DNA from: F1-20-MAGs119 sp040401695 | GTDB taxonomy: Bacteria > Actinomycetota > Acidimicrobiia > Acidimicrobiales > Ilumatobacteraceae | DNA length: 12,772 nt | Assembly (NCBI GenBank): GCA_040401695.1 | Contig: JBBANY010000068.1 | Coordinates: 1 to 12,772, forward strand | Direction: 5' to 3' | Shown: positions 1 to 7,943 of the stretch, in pieces | How the letters are laid out: the number at the start of each line of letters is the position of its first letter | Numbering within the stretch: the stretch's first letter is position 1 | Notes under the pieces: generated by a model | What the model was told of the DNA's origin: nothing | What the model saw: only the letters and a program-made list of their open reading frames with translations | Database searches by the model: none | Made by a program: the position numbers and the translations under genes

Positions 1-690
1 GGTTATCGCCCCGCGACGTTCGCAGGAATCGCGGCCTGCATTGCAGGACCCCTCGCCGCGTACTGGATCGGCGACGGATCTCTGCCGCTCGTTTTCACCT
101 TCGCGTTCGCCGCGGCTGCGGTCGGATTCATCGGTGCGCCCGGCGTGCAGAGTGGGCCACTGCCCAACGTCGCCATCACGACGCTTGCGTCGGTGTGGAT
201 CGGCTTGCTCGGTTCCTACGCCGCGCTCATCGTGCGCTACTCGACCGAGTCGTACGGCGTGCCCGGTTTCAACGTCGGAACCGACACGTTGTTCATCGTC
301 GCTGCGGGTGTGGTTGCGAACGATGTGTTCGCGCTCTTCGTCGGTTCGACGGCGGGCCGTACCCCGCTGCGGGAATGGATCAGCCCGTCAAAGTCGGTCG
401 AGGGTCTGATCGGCGGCACCGTGGGCACGTTCCTTGCGGTGGCGATCATCGGCACGCAGAGCGGCACGTGGGACCGCACCAGCGAGTGGATTCTCCTCGC
501 GCTCGTCATCTCGGTTCTCGCGCCGATCGGTGACCTCGTCGAGAGCATGTTCAAGCGCAACCTCGACGTGAAGGACTTCGGCACGTTCATTCCGGGCCAC
601 GGCGGTGTTCTCGATCGCTTCGACGGGTTCCTCTTCGTCCTGCCCGGGGCGTACTACCTGATGCTCGTCATTCAGCCTTGGGTGCAGTAG
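1..690 (+). CDS. cdsA: Phosphatidate cytidylyltransferase (CDP-diacylglycerol synthase), 5' partial
   Basis: The frame is open from the first base, so the N-terminus lies outside the window; 229 residues are visible. CdsA is an integral membrane enzyme that makes CDP-diacylglycerol from CTP and phosphatidate, the precursor of the bacterial phospholipids. The C-terminal family signature is complete at visible residues 182-208: S-M-F-K-R, then K191-D192, P198-G-H-G-G202 and D205-R-F-D208. Upstream, an ND pair at 107-108 and the S-P-S-K-S-V-E-G stretch (128-135) match the conserved cytoplasmic region, normally written SPKKTxEG; here Ser replaces one of the usual Lys residues. Several hydrophobic stretches (about 8-45, 55-75, 95-115, 135-150, 160-180, 208-226) fit membrane helices. 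The TAG stop overlaps the start of dxr, so it is probably the upstream gene of the operon. Identification is firm; only the length is unknown. Confidence 0.93.
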   Translation, partial: GYRPATFAGIAACIAGPLAAYWIGDGSLPLVFTFAFAAAAVGFIGAPGVQSGPLPNVAITTLASVWIGLLGSYAALIVRYSTESYGVPGFNVGTDTLFIVAAGVVANDVFALFVGSTAGRTPLREWISPSKSVEGLIGGTVGTFLAVAIIGTQSGTWDRTSEWILLALVISVLAPIGDLVESMFKRNLDVKDFGTFIPGHGGVLDRFDGFLFVLPGAYYLMLVIQPWVQ

Positions 691-1841
691 CCCCGACCCG
701 CGTTGCGATCGCCGGCTCGTCCGGCTCCATTGGCACGCAAACACTCGATGTCGTGCGCGCCGAGCGCGGGGCGTACGAGGTCGTTGCGCTCGCCGTCGGT
801 TCTTCGATCGACACGCTCATTCGTCAGGCGGAAGAGTTCCGGCCTTCCGTCGTCGTTGTCGGCAACGAGGCCGACCGCGCTCGCGTGCAAGACGCTCTGC
901 CCTTCGCAGAGGTGTCGTGCACACTCACCGACGTGGTGGGCCCCGCCGACGTCGTGGTGAACGCCGTCGTCGGATTCGCCGGCTTGCCGGTCACCCTCGA
1001 AACGCTGCGTGCCGGCAAGCGTCTCGCGCTCGCCAACAAAGAGAGCCTGATCGCCGCGGGGCCGGTGGTCCAGCCGCTGCGCTCGGTGCCCGGCGCGGTC
1101 ATCGTTCCCGTCGACAGCGAGCACTGTGCGATCCACCAGTGTCTGCGTTCGTCTGCCGACGTGGGTAGGGAAGTGCGTCGCATCGTTTTGACCGCAAGTG
1201 GCGGGCCGTTCCGTGGGCGTACGCGTGCAGACCTCGCATCGGTCACGGTCGCCGACGCACTCGCACATCCGACGTGGGCGATGGGCCCGAAAATCACCGT
1301 CGACTCCTCGACGCTCATGAACAAGGGCCTCGAGGTGATCGAAGCGCACGAACTCTTCGGTGTCGGCTACGACGCGATCGACGTCGTGGTGCACCCACAG
1401 TCCGTCGTGCACTCGATGGTCGAATACACCGACGGATCGACGATCGCACAACTGTCAATGCCTGACATGCGTCTTCCGATCGGGTACGCACTCGGTTACC
1501 CCTCGCGCATCGCGACACCTTTCGGGGCCATCGATTGGGCCGCGACGGGCCGCCTCGATTTCATGCCACCTGACACCGGTACCTTCCGTTGTCTTGCGCT
1601 CGCCTACGCGGCGGGTCGTGCGGGCGGCACCGCGCCCGCCTTCATGTCCGCGTGCAACGAAATCGTCGTCGAGGCATTTCTTGCCGGCGATGTGCCGTGG
1701 CTGCAGATTGCTGACACAATCGAGGCAGTCATGGATTCGTATTCGCCGACAACCCCCCGTGACGTCGACGACATTCTCGAAGCAGACCGTCAGGGTCGAG
1801 CTGCGGCGCGTCGACGCCTCGGGTACCCCGAAGCGGGTTAG
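678..1841 (+). CDS. dxr: 1-deoxy-D-xylulose 5-phosphate reductoisomerase
   Basis: Second enzyme of the MEP isoprenoid pathway: it rearranges and reduces DXP to 2-C-methyl-D-erythritol 4-phosphate using NADPH and a divalent metal, and is the fosmidomycin target. The 387 residues are close to the usual length (E. coli about 398). Visible motifs: an N-terminal G-S-S-G-S-I-G nucleotide loop, L-A-N-K-E-S, the metal-binding P-V-D146-S147-E148-H, then M-G-P-K (202-205), S210, N215, K216 and E219, matching the E. coli S222/N227/K228/E231 set, and H-P-Q-S-V-V-H. The TTG start at 678 is the only start codon before the nucleotide loop in this frame. It lies inside cdsA (13-nt overlap) and has no evident Shine-Dalgarno, so translation is probably coupled to cdsA. 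The protease gene follows 4 nt after the stop. Confidence 0.96.
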   Translation: MGAVAPTRVAIAGSSGSIGTQTLDVVRAERGAYEVVALAVGSSIDTLIRQAEEFRPSVVVVGNEADRARVQDALPFAEVSCTLTDVVGPADVVVNAVVGFAGLPVTLETLRAGKRLALANKESLIAAGPVVQPLRSVPGAVIVPVDSEHCAIHQCLRSSADVGREVRRIVLTASGGPFRGRTRADLASVTVADALAHPTWAMGPKITVDSSTLMNKGLEVIEAHELFGVGYDAIDVVVHPQSVVHSMVEYTDGSTIAQLSMPDMRLPIGYALGYPSRIATPFGAIDWAATGRLDFMPPDTGTFRCLALAYAAGRAGGTAPAFMSACNEIVVEAFLAGDVPWLQIADTIEAVMDSYSPTTPRDVDDILEADRQGRAAARRRLGYPEAG

Positions 1842-1845
1842 CACC

Positions 1846-3090
1846 GTGGCCGGCATCTACCAGCGCCTGCGCCAGGAACTGATCGTCGGTGGCGGCGAGC
1901 CGTCGGAATCTCCCGATCCTTCGACGAAGTCGACGGCCATCGTGTCCGGCCTCGTCATCCTCGGTCTGCTCGTGTGGCTCGGCTTCGAAAACGCGTGGAC
2001 GTTGCTGTTCGTCGTCGGCCTTCTCCTGTCGGTGTTCCTCCACGAAATCGGCCACTTCGCGACGGCTCGCTGGACCGGCATGAAGGTGACGCAGTTCTAC
2101 ATGGGCTTCGGGCCGCGCCTGTGGAGCCGCTCGCGGGGAGAACTCGAGTACGGCGTTCGCGCCCTTCCGCTCGGCGCCTTCGTGCGCATCGTCGGCATGA
2201 ACGTTCTCGACGAAGTGGAGCCCGGCGACGAGGCTCGCGCCTACCGCAACAAGAGCTATCCGCGTCAGTTCCTCGTCATCACCGCCGGATCACTGATGCA
2301 CTTCATTCTCGCTCTCGCCATTTTCACCGGCGTGTACTCCTCGGCGGGACGCTGGGCCGAGACGGGGCGTGTCGAGGTCGCATTCACGTCGGCGCCGGGA
2401 TCGCCCGCCGAGGCGCTGGGCCTGCAGGTCGGGGACTTCGTCACGGCGATCGGTGACGACAGGGTGTCATCGCGTGACGAGCTCGTCGAGGCGATCACCT
2501 CGCGTGCACCGGGCGACCGGGTCGATGTCTCGTTCGAGCGCGACGGAGTGTCGACGACGAAAAGCGTCGTACTTGCAGCGAACCCACGCGAGCCCGACGT
2601 GGCCTACCTGGGCATCGCGTCTTGGTCGAAGGACTACGTACGGGAGTCCCCGCTGTCGTCGCTTGGTTGGGCGGTACGCGACTCCGTGTCGAGTGTCAGC
2701 AACTCGGTGAAAGGTGTTGTCACGGCGCTCAATCCGATGAACTCGATCCGTGCGTTGCAGAACCCGAACGAGAACCCGGAGACACGGCCGACAACGGTGG
2801 TTGGTGCCAGCCAGATCGGTGGGCAGTTGGGTGAGAGTGAAGGCCTGAAGGGTGTGCTCTTGTTGTTGGCCAGCGTGAACGTCTTCGTCGGAGTGTTCAA
2901 CCTCTTCCCGCTGTTGCCGTTCGACGGGGGCCATGCGGCGATCGCCACCTACGAACGCTTGCGTTCGCGCAACGGCACGCGCTACCGCGCCGATGTCAAC
3001 AAGATGATCCCCGTCACAACGGTCGTGCTCGGTCTCCTCGCATTCCTTCTCTTTGCGGGTCTGTATCTCGACATCACCAACCCCCTCTGA
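1846..3090 (+). CDS. Site-2 intramembrane zinc metalloprotease (M50 family, RseP/Rip1-like)
   Basis: Predicted 414-residue membrane protease. Family members cut transmembrane anti-sigma factors or other membrane proteins (RseP in E. coli, Rip1 in mycobacteria). The zinc motif H66-E67-I-G-H70 sits at the end of a hydrophobic segment. Another hydrophobic stretch (about 143-165) precedes a single PDZ domain (about 179-245, with a G-S-P-A-E-A-L-G-L peptide-binding start). The third zinc ligand motif, N-L-F-P-L-L-P-F-D360-G-G-H, is near the C-terminus, followed by a final membrane helix (about 390-410). E. coli RseP has two PDZ domains; one is typical of the actinobacterial type. The frame is open far upstream through dxr, but protein-like sequence begins at GTG 1846, 4 nt after the dxr stop. 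The dxr-protease-ispG order is that of the mycobacterial Rip1 locus. Its substrate cannot be read from this window. Confidence 0.93.
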   Translation: MAGIYQRLRQELIVGGGEPSESPDPSTKSTAIVSGLVILGLLVWLGFENAWTLLFVVGLLLSVFLHEIGHFATARWTGMKVTQFYMGFGPRLWSRSRGELEYGVRALPLGAFVRIVGMNVLDEVEPGDEARAYRNKSYPRQFLVITAGSLMHFILALAIFTGVYSSAGRWAETGRVEVAFTSAPGSPAEALGLQVGDFVTAIGDDRVSSRDELVEAITSRAPGDRVDVSFERDGVSTTKSVVLAANPREPDVAYLGIASWSKDYVRESPLSSLGWAVRDSVSSVSNSVKGVVTALNPMNSIRALQNPNENPETRPTTVVGASQIGGQLGESEGLKGVLLLLASVNVFVGVFNLFPLLPFDGGHAAIATYERLRSRNGTRYRADVNKMIPVTTVVLGLLAFLLFAGLYLDITNPL

Positions 3091-3109
3091 GTCGGGGCAT
3101 ACTGGGCCC

Positions 3110-4318
3110 ATGTTCGAACGCCGCCGTACGCGTCAGATTCACGTCGGCAAGGTTGCCGTGGGCGGTGATGCGCCGGTGTCGGTGCAGTCGATGACGACAA
3201 CAAAAACGGCCGACGTCGATGGCACGCTCCAGCAGATCTATGCGTTGGCCGCGGCCGGTTGCGACATCGTGCGCTGCACATGCAACGAGATCGAGGCGGC
3301 AGAGGGACTCGCCCAAATCGTGCCGCGATCACCGATTCCGGTGATCGCCGACATCCATCACCAGTACAAGATGGCGCTCGCCGCGCTCGAAGCCGGTGTC
3401 CACGGCTTGCGTCTCAACCCGGGAAACATCCGCAAGCCCGAGCACATCAAGGCGGTCGCGGCCGCTGCGAAAGAGCGCAACGTGCCCATTCGCATCGGTG
3501 TGAACGGTGGCTCGCTCGACCCGGCGCTCTACGAAAAGCACGGCGGCCTGACCGCCGATGCCATGGTCGAGTCGGCGATGCAGGAACTCGCGTATTTCGA
3601 CGAGGTCGGTTTCGACCTCGTGAAGATCTCCGTGAAGGCCTCGAACGTGCCGATCATGGTCGAGGCGTACCGCAAACTGAGCGCCGCGACGGACCATCCT
3701 CTGCACATCGGTCTCACCGAAGCAGGTCCGTTGCCGGGCGGTCTGGTGAAGGCAACCGCAGGAATCGCGACGCTGCTGCTCGAGGGCATTGGCGACACCA
3801 TTCGCTACAGCCTGACGGCCGACCCCGTCGAAGAGGCAAAGGCGGGCCGTCAACTTCTCGAAGCCCTCGGTTTGCGTGAGCGCAAGAACGTCGACCTCAT
3901 TGCGTGCCCCAGTTGTGGCCGCGCCGAGATCGACGTGATCGACGTCGCCAACCGCGCACAGGACGCCTTCGCCGACAAGGAGATCCCGCTGCAGATCGCG
4001 GTCATGGGTTGTGTCGTCAACGGCCCGGGTGAAGCGCGCGAGGCCGATCTCGGCATCGCGGCGGGAAACAAGCGCGGACATCTCTTCGTGAAGGGACGCA
4101 ACGTTGCCGTCGTGCCCGAGGACGAAATGGTCGAGGCACTCGTGGAATGGGCGACCTTCATCAACGAACACGGCACCGATGCCGCCATCGCAAGGGCCGA
4201 CACGGCGCGCGCCGAACGCGAGGCGAACAAGGACCGCTCGGCGCTCCTCGAGGAAAAGGGTGCCGACGCGAACAATTCGACGGAAAAGATCGTCGAGATC
4301 CGTCGCACCGCGGGCTGA
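3110..4318 (+). CDS. ispG: 4-hydroxy-3-methylbut-2-en-1-yl diphosphate synthase (GcpE)
   Basis: Penultimate MEP-pathway enzyme: reductive ring opening of MEcPP to HMBPP by a [4Fe-4S] cluster, with electrons from ferredoxin or flavodoxin. The 402 residues begin at ATG 3110, 19 nt after the protease stop; earlier in-frame starts would overlap the protease gene and add atypical sequence. The N-terminal TIM barrel opens with R-Q-I-H-V-G and P-V-S-V-Q-S-M-T. Cluster ligands are C266-P-S-C269 and C301, followed by V-V-N-G-P-G-E308, matching E. coli C270/C273/C305/E312. There is no large insert of the plant/Chlamydia type between the two domains. After about residue 365 the protein carries an Ala/Glu/Lys/Arg-rich tail beyond the usual domain end. 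It shares the pathway with dxr two genes upstream. Only a weak GGGG lies before the ATG. Confidence 0.96.
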   Translation: MFERRRTRQIHVGKVAVGGDAPVSVQSMTTTKTADVDGTLQQIYALAAAGCDIVRCTCNEIEAAEGLAQIVPRSPIPVIADIHHQYKMALAALEAGVHGLRLNPGNIRKPEHIKAVAAAAKERNVPIRIGVNGGSLDPALYEKHGGLTADAMVESAMQELAYFDEVGFDLVKISVKASNVPIMVEAYRKLSAATDHPLHIGLTEAGPLPGGLVKATAGIATLLLEGIGDTIRYSLTADPVEEAKAGRQLLEALGLRERKNVDLIACPSCGRAEIDVIDVANRAQDAFADKEIPLQIAVMGCVVNGPGEAREADLGIAAGNKRGHLFVKGRNVAVVPEDEMVEALVEWATFINEHGTDAAIARADTARAEREANKDRSALLEEKGADANNSTEKIVEIRRTAG

Positions 4319-4323
4319 GTCCC

Positions 4324-5157
4324 GTGACGAACGCATCGGGGGACACCGCGGGCCATCCGCTCTTCGAGTTCGATGAATCGCCCCACGCGGTGATCAATCC
4401 GTCGATTCACCGGCCGATTCCGGGATTTCCCGAGCGTGCCGTGAACACGTGGTTCGNNNNNNNNNNNNNNNNNNNNNNNNNNNNNNNNNNNNNNNNNNNN
4501 NNNNNNNNNNNNNNNNNNNNNNNNNNNNNNNNNNNNNNNNNNNNNNNNNNNNNNNNTTCGATTCCCTTCGAGCACGGCGCACACGACGTGCATGTCGTCG
4601 AACACCGCGGTGTCGAGGTGGCGGTGTTCAACACTCCGGTTGGTGCTCCCGCCGCGGTGGCGATTCTGGAAAGTGTCATCGCGCTCGGCGCACGTAAGTT
4701 CATCGGTTGCGGCGGAGCGGGAATCGTCCGCGAAGGCTTCGACGTCGGCCATGTCATCGTGCCGGTCGGAGCGGTGCGTGACGAGGGAACGAGCCATCAC
4801 TACGCGCCGGTCGACCATGCGGTCGCGCCGCATCCCGATGCGCTGGCTGCCATCGACGCCGAACTCACCGACGCGGGCGTGCCCCACGACAGGGGAATCA
4901 CCTGGACCACCGATGCGTTCTTTCGTGAGACTCCCGCAAAGGTTGCGCGACGTCGCGAGCAGGGCTGCATCTGTGTCGAAATGGAGGCGTCGGCGATGTT
5001 CGCCGCCGCTGCGTTCCGTGGCGTGACCTACGGCCAACTGTTGTACGCGGGTGACGACGTCAGCGCGAACGAATGGGACCATCGCCACTGGGACAGCCAG
5101 ACATCGGCGCGTGAACGCCTTCTCGACCTCGCGATCAGCGCTGCGTGCCGGCTGTAG
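4324..5157 (+). CDS. Nucleoside phosphorylase, PNP/UDP family (interrupted by assembly gap)
   Basis: Predicted cytosolic phosphorylase that splits nucleosides with phosphate to give the base and (deoxy)ribose 1-phosphate; the base preference cannot be told from sequence. Flanking sequence gives 277 residues if the 100-N gap is true to size, about normal for the family. After the gap come I-G-C-G-G-A-G (from about 127), V-R-D-E-G-T-S-H-H-Y, the sugar-contacting V-E219-M220-E221-A-S, and A-G-D-D (about 242-245) with the likely base-contacting acid. The gap removes about 33 residues, including the place where a phosphate-binding Arg is expected. GTG 4324 lies 5 nt after the ispG stop with no clear Shine-Dalgarno, which suggests coupling. 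The same frame continues on both sides of the gap, so I see no break. It resembles the uridine phosphorylase-like group (COG2820 type) from memory. Confidence 0.8.
   Translation: MTNASGDTAGHPLFEFDESPHAVINPSIHRPIPGFPERAVNTWFXXXXXXXXXXXXXXXXXXXXXXXXXXXXXXXXXXSIPFEHGAHDVHVVEHRGVEVAVFNTPVGAPAAVAILESVIALGARKFIGCGGAGIVREGFDVGHVIVPVGAVRDEGTSHHYAPVDHAVAPHPDALAAIDAELTDAGVPHDRGITWTTDAFFRETPAKVARRREQGCICVEMEASAMFAAAAFRGVTYGQLLYAGDDVSANEWDHRHWDSQTSARERLLDLAISAACRL
4457..4556. other. Assembly gap of 100 N
   Basis: Exactly 100 unknown bases inside the nucleoside phosphorylase gene. Exactly 100 is often the placeholder for a gap of unknown size. Here the reading frame is the same on both sides and the missing piece is about the size the family predicts, so the true size may be near 100. 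Confidence 0.99.
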
Positions 5158-6112
5158 CGGCGTAGGCCGTGCCGGTCGTGACGGTCAGCGATTCGCCCGC
5201 CCGAAGTACGTGCGATGCGCCGGCAGTGGTGACGACGATCATCGTTTCGGTTGCACGGATCGTGGATCCTTCGGGGTGCACAACGACGCGGTAAGAGCCG
5301 GTCGACGGATACACGCCGGATTCGGCCCGACGTATCGGGTTCGGTGAGGCCTCGAACGAAGTGATGCGCAGCAACTCGTCGCGGTCGCAGTGTTTCGTCG
5401 TGAAGCCGGCGCGCACGACGTTGTCGCTGCCGTTCATCACCTCGACTGCGCAACCCGACAGGTAGGCGTGCAGGACACCCGCATCGAGCGCCAGGCACTC
5501 GCCGGGTGCGAGTTCGACCCAGTGCATCAATAGCGCGACGAGAACGGCCGGGTCACCGGGATGTGCGTCACGCAATGCGGCCGCCCACGGCGGCAGATCA
5601 TCGGGAACGGTGAGTGACGTGCCGCTCAGTGCCTCGCGCACGAAACCTTCCAGCCCGAGCCGTTCGAGTGTGTCCGCGATGTTGGTCCAACCGCGGGCGC
5701 GGAACCAGCCGGCAGTGGCCGTCGGGTCGTGGAATCCACACAATGCGCTGAACGGCGTCAGCGCAACCAACAGTTCGGGCTTGTCGGAATCGTCGCGGTA
5801 GTTGCGTCGCGGGTCGTCGCCGGACAGACCGGCGGAGTTCTCGCGGGCCCAGCCTTCGCGCGCTTGATCCAGCGACGGGTGCACCTGCAGTGACAACGGC
5901 TTGGCAGCGGCGATGAACTTCACCATGAACGGCAGCCGACCGGTGATCGCGGACAGTGGCGTGCCGTCGTCGGTGACGGCCTCACCCGCCGGATGCGTGC
6001 CGAACCACGCCTCGGCCACCGGCTCGCCGGTTGGTGCGAGACCGAGCAGTCGGGGAATGAACGACGTGTCGCCCCAGTCGTAGTTCTTCAACGCGGGGCG
6101 AATGCGTGTCAC
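5135..6112 (-). CDS. manA: Mannose-6-phosphate isomerase, type I
   Basis: Zinc enzyme interconverting mannose 6-phosphate and fructose 6-phosphate, feeding GDP-mannose, glycan and phosphoinositol-mannoside synthesis or mannose use. From GTG 6112 it has 325 residues, shorter than E. coli ManA (about 391) but similar to compact type I enzymes. N-terminal L-K-N-Y-D-W-G matches the family's NxxxxYxWG start. Zinc ligands are visible in L-Q76-V-H78-P, K-P-E113 and H215-A-Y-L; the catalytic-region motif N-G-S-D-N-V-V-R234-A-G-F-T-T-K-H follows. GTG 6112 forms a GTGA overlap with the proS stop and has a GGGG 8 to 11 nt upstream. A second in-frame GTG at 6130 would add six residues (M-S-G-Y-E-P) before the family start and is less likely. 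The 3' end overlaps the convergent phosphorylase gene by 23 bp. Confidence 0.93.
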   Translation of the reverse strand: MTRIRPALKNYDWGDTSFIPRLLGLAPTGEPVAEAWFGTHPAGEAVTDDGTPLSAITGRLPFMVKFIAAAKPLSLQVHPSLDQAREGWARENSAGLSGDDPRRNYRDDSDKPELLVALTPFSALCGFHDPTATAGWFRARGWTNIADTLERLGLEGFVREALSGTSLTVPDDLPPWAAALRDAHPGDPAVLVALLMHWVELAPGECLALDAGVLHAYLSGCAVEVMNGSDNVVRAGFTTKHCDRDELLRITSFEASPNPIRRAESGVYPSTGSYRVVVHPEGSTIRATETMIVVTTAGASHVLRAGESLTVTTGTAYAATAGTQR

Positions 6113-7884
6113 CGGTTCGTACCCCGACACGTACCGATGATGTGTGTGACTGCCGCGTCGGTCGCGACGTCTGTACGTTCGCCCGACTTGCGGTCGCGCA
6201 CCTCGACCTTGCCGTCGGCGAGGCCCTTGCCGACGATGACGATGGTCGGCATGCCGAGCAGTTCCGCATCCTTGAACTTCACGCCCGGTGAAACGCCGAT
6301 GCGGTCGTCGAAGAGAACCTTCAGGCCCTGTGCCTCGAGTGAAGCCGCGAGTCCTTCGCTGAACGACGTGATCTCGTCGTTGCCCTTGCCCGTCGACACG
6401 AGATGAACGTCGGCGGGTGCGATCTCACGTGGCCAGCACAGGCCGAGTTCGTCGTGGGATGTTTCGGCGACGACGGCAACCGCACGCGACACGCCGATGC
6501 CGTAGGAGCCCATCGTGACGACCTGCTGCTTGCCGTTCTGGTCGAGCACTTTCAGGTCGAGGGCCTCGGCGTATTTGCGCCCGAGTTGGAAGACGTGTCC
6601 GATTTCGATGCCGCGATCGATGCGCATCGCAGCCCCGCATTCGGGGCAGGCGTCGCCTGCGCGCACCTCGGCGGCCTCGATCGTGCCGTCGGCGGAAAAG
6701 TCGCGTCCACACACGAGGTTGACCACGTGCTTGCCGGCGACATTGGCGCCGGTCACCCACGCCGATCCCTCGTTCACACGCGTGTCGAGCAGGTAGCGCA
6801 CACCTGCCGGCTTGTCGGCGCCCAGCACGTCGGGGCCGATGTAGCCCTTCACCAGTGCCGGGTGTGCCGCGAAATCGGCCTCGCCGAACGGTTCGACTTC
6901 GCCGGGGGAGAGCTGGGCCTCGAGGCGCTTCATGTCGACCTCGCGGTCGCCCGGCACGCCCACGGCAAGTGGCGTGCGTGTGCCGTCGGGGATCTTCACC
7001 ATGACGACGACGTTCTTCAGGGTGTCGGCCCCCGACCATTCGCCGCCGTGCGGGGCGGAGATGCCGAGTGTCTTCAGGCAGTCGACGAGCGTGTCGATCG
7101 TCGGTGTGTTCGGTGTGTCGACGACGCGAGATTCGGGAACGTTCGCGTGGGGCGAAGCGGGAACGCGCACGCGCACTGCCTCGGTGTTTGCGGCGTAGTT
7201 GCACGCGCTGCATCGAACGAAGGTGTCTTCACCGACCTCACACTCGGCGAGGAACTCTTCGGACTTCGAGCCGCCCATCGCGCCCGACATCGCCGACACG
7301 ACGACGTACGGAATTCCGAGACGGTCGAAGATGCGGATGTACGCATCGCGATGCGCGCCGTAACTCGTGGCAAGACCCGCATCGTCGAGGTCGAAACTGT
7401 ACGAGTCCTTCATCGTGAACTCGCGGCCACGCAAGAGCCCCGCGCGCGGTCGTGCTTCGTCGCGGTACTTCGTCTGGATTTGGTACAGCGAAACCGGCAG
7501 GTCCTTGTAGCTGCTGTAGAGGTCACGGACCAGCAGCGTGAACATCTCTTCGTGCGTGGGGCCGAGCAGGAAATCGGCGCCACGACGGTCCTTCAAACGA
7601 AAGAGCGTGTCGCCGTAGTCGTCCCAGCGGTTCGTCGCCTCGTACGGTTCGCGGGGCAGGAGAGCGGGGAAGTGAACTTCCTGGGCACCGATCGCGTTCA
7701 TCTCGTCGCGCACGACACGCTCGATGTTGCGGTGCACTTCCCACCCGAGGGGAAGCCAGGTGTATCCGCCCGGGGCGGCACGGCGGATGTAGCCGGCACG
7801 GACGAGGAGCTTGTGGCTCGGAACTTCGGCGTCGGCCGGGTCGTCGCGGAGGGTACGCAGGAACAACTGGGACAGACGCAACAT
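6109..7884 (-). CDS. proS: Prolyl-tRNA synthetase, bacterial (editing-domain) type
   Basis: Class II synthetase charging tRNA-Pro; 591 residues from ATG 7884, near the usual length for the bacterial type (about 570-590). Visible order: M-L-R-L-S-Q-L-F start; motif 1 region (about 38-75, P-G-G-Y-T-W-L-P-L-G); G-P-T-H-E-E (108-113); motif 2 (about 138-165, T-K-Y-R-D-E and R-G-R-E-F-T-M-K-D); the inserted YbaK-like editing domain (about 225-405) that removes mischarged alanine; motif 3 (G-S-Y-G-I-G-V-S-R, 459-467); and the C-terminal anticodon-binding domain (about 485-585). Cys pairs C225/C228 and C413/C416 flank the editing domain and might bind metal; this is inference. An earlier in-frame ATG at 7908 and the GTG at 7953 would add sequence unlike the family. 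No good Shine-Dalgarno precedes ATG 7884. It is divergent from rimP and upstream of manA. Confidence 0.96.
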   Translation of the reverse strand: MLRLSQLFLRTLRDDPADAEVPSHKLLVRAGYIRRAAPGGYTWLPLGWEVHRNIERVVRDEMNAIGAQEVHFPALLPREPYEATNRWDDYGDTLFRLKDRRGADFLLGPTHEEMFTLLVRDLYSSYKDLPVSLYQIQTKYRDEARPRAGLLRGREFTMKDSYSFDLDDAGLATSYGAHRDAYIRIFDRLGIPYVVVSAMSGAMGGSKSEEFLAECEVGEDTFVRCSACNYAANTEAVRVRVPASPHANVPESRVVDTPNTPTIDTLVDCLKTLGISAPHGGEWSGADTLKNVVVMVKIPDGTRTPLAVGVPGDREVDMKRLEAQLSPGEVEPFGEADFAAHPALVKGYIGPDVLGADKPAGVRYLLDTRVNEGSAWVTGANVAGKHVVNLVCGRDFSADGTIEAAEVRAGDACPECGAAMRIDRGIEIGHVFQLGRKYAEALDLKVLDQNGKQQVVTMGSYGIGVSRAVAVVAETSHDELGLCWPREIAPADVHLVSTGKGNDEITSFSEGLAASLEAQGLKVLFDDRIGVSPGVKFKDAELLGMPTIVIVGKGLADGKVEVRDRKSGERTDVATDAAVTHIIGTCRGTNR

Positions 7885-7917
7885 AGGTGGCAAGGGTATA
7901 GGTCGCATGCGGAGCGC

Positions 7918-7937
7918 CCCGAGCAAACCCGCTCGGG
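7918..7937. repeat. Inverted repeat, 7-bp arms, in proS/rimP divergent region
   Basis: Arms CCCGAGC (7918-7924) and GCTCGGG (7931-7937) are perfect complements around a 6-nt AAACCC loop. No T-run follows on either strand, so it is not a terminator. It lies just upstream of the -10-like box for the rimP operon and about 35-55 bp before the proS start. It could be an operator or just a GC-rich hairpin. Confidence 0.5.
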
Positions 7938-7943
7938 AACGGG

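Noticed and set aside
3098..3103. CATACT, a possible -10 box 6 nt before the ispG ATG (leaderless promoter)
   Set aside because: It lacks the first T of TANNNT, there is no matching -35, and the 19-nt gap fits read-through from the upstream operon.
7892..7902. TATACC-like -10 box on the minus strand just before proS
   Set aside because: It lacks the final T, has no -35 at a proper distance, and sits too far from the ATG for a standard leaderless start. A proS promoter must exist nearby, but I cannot place it.
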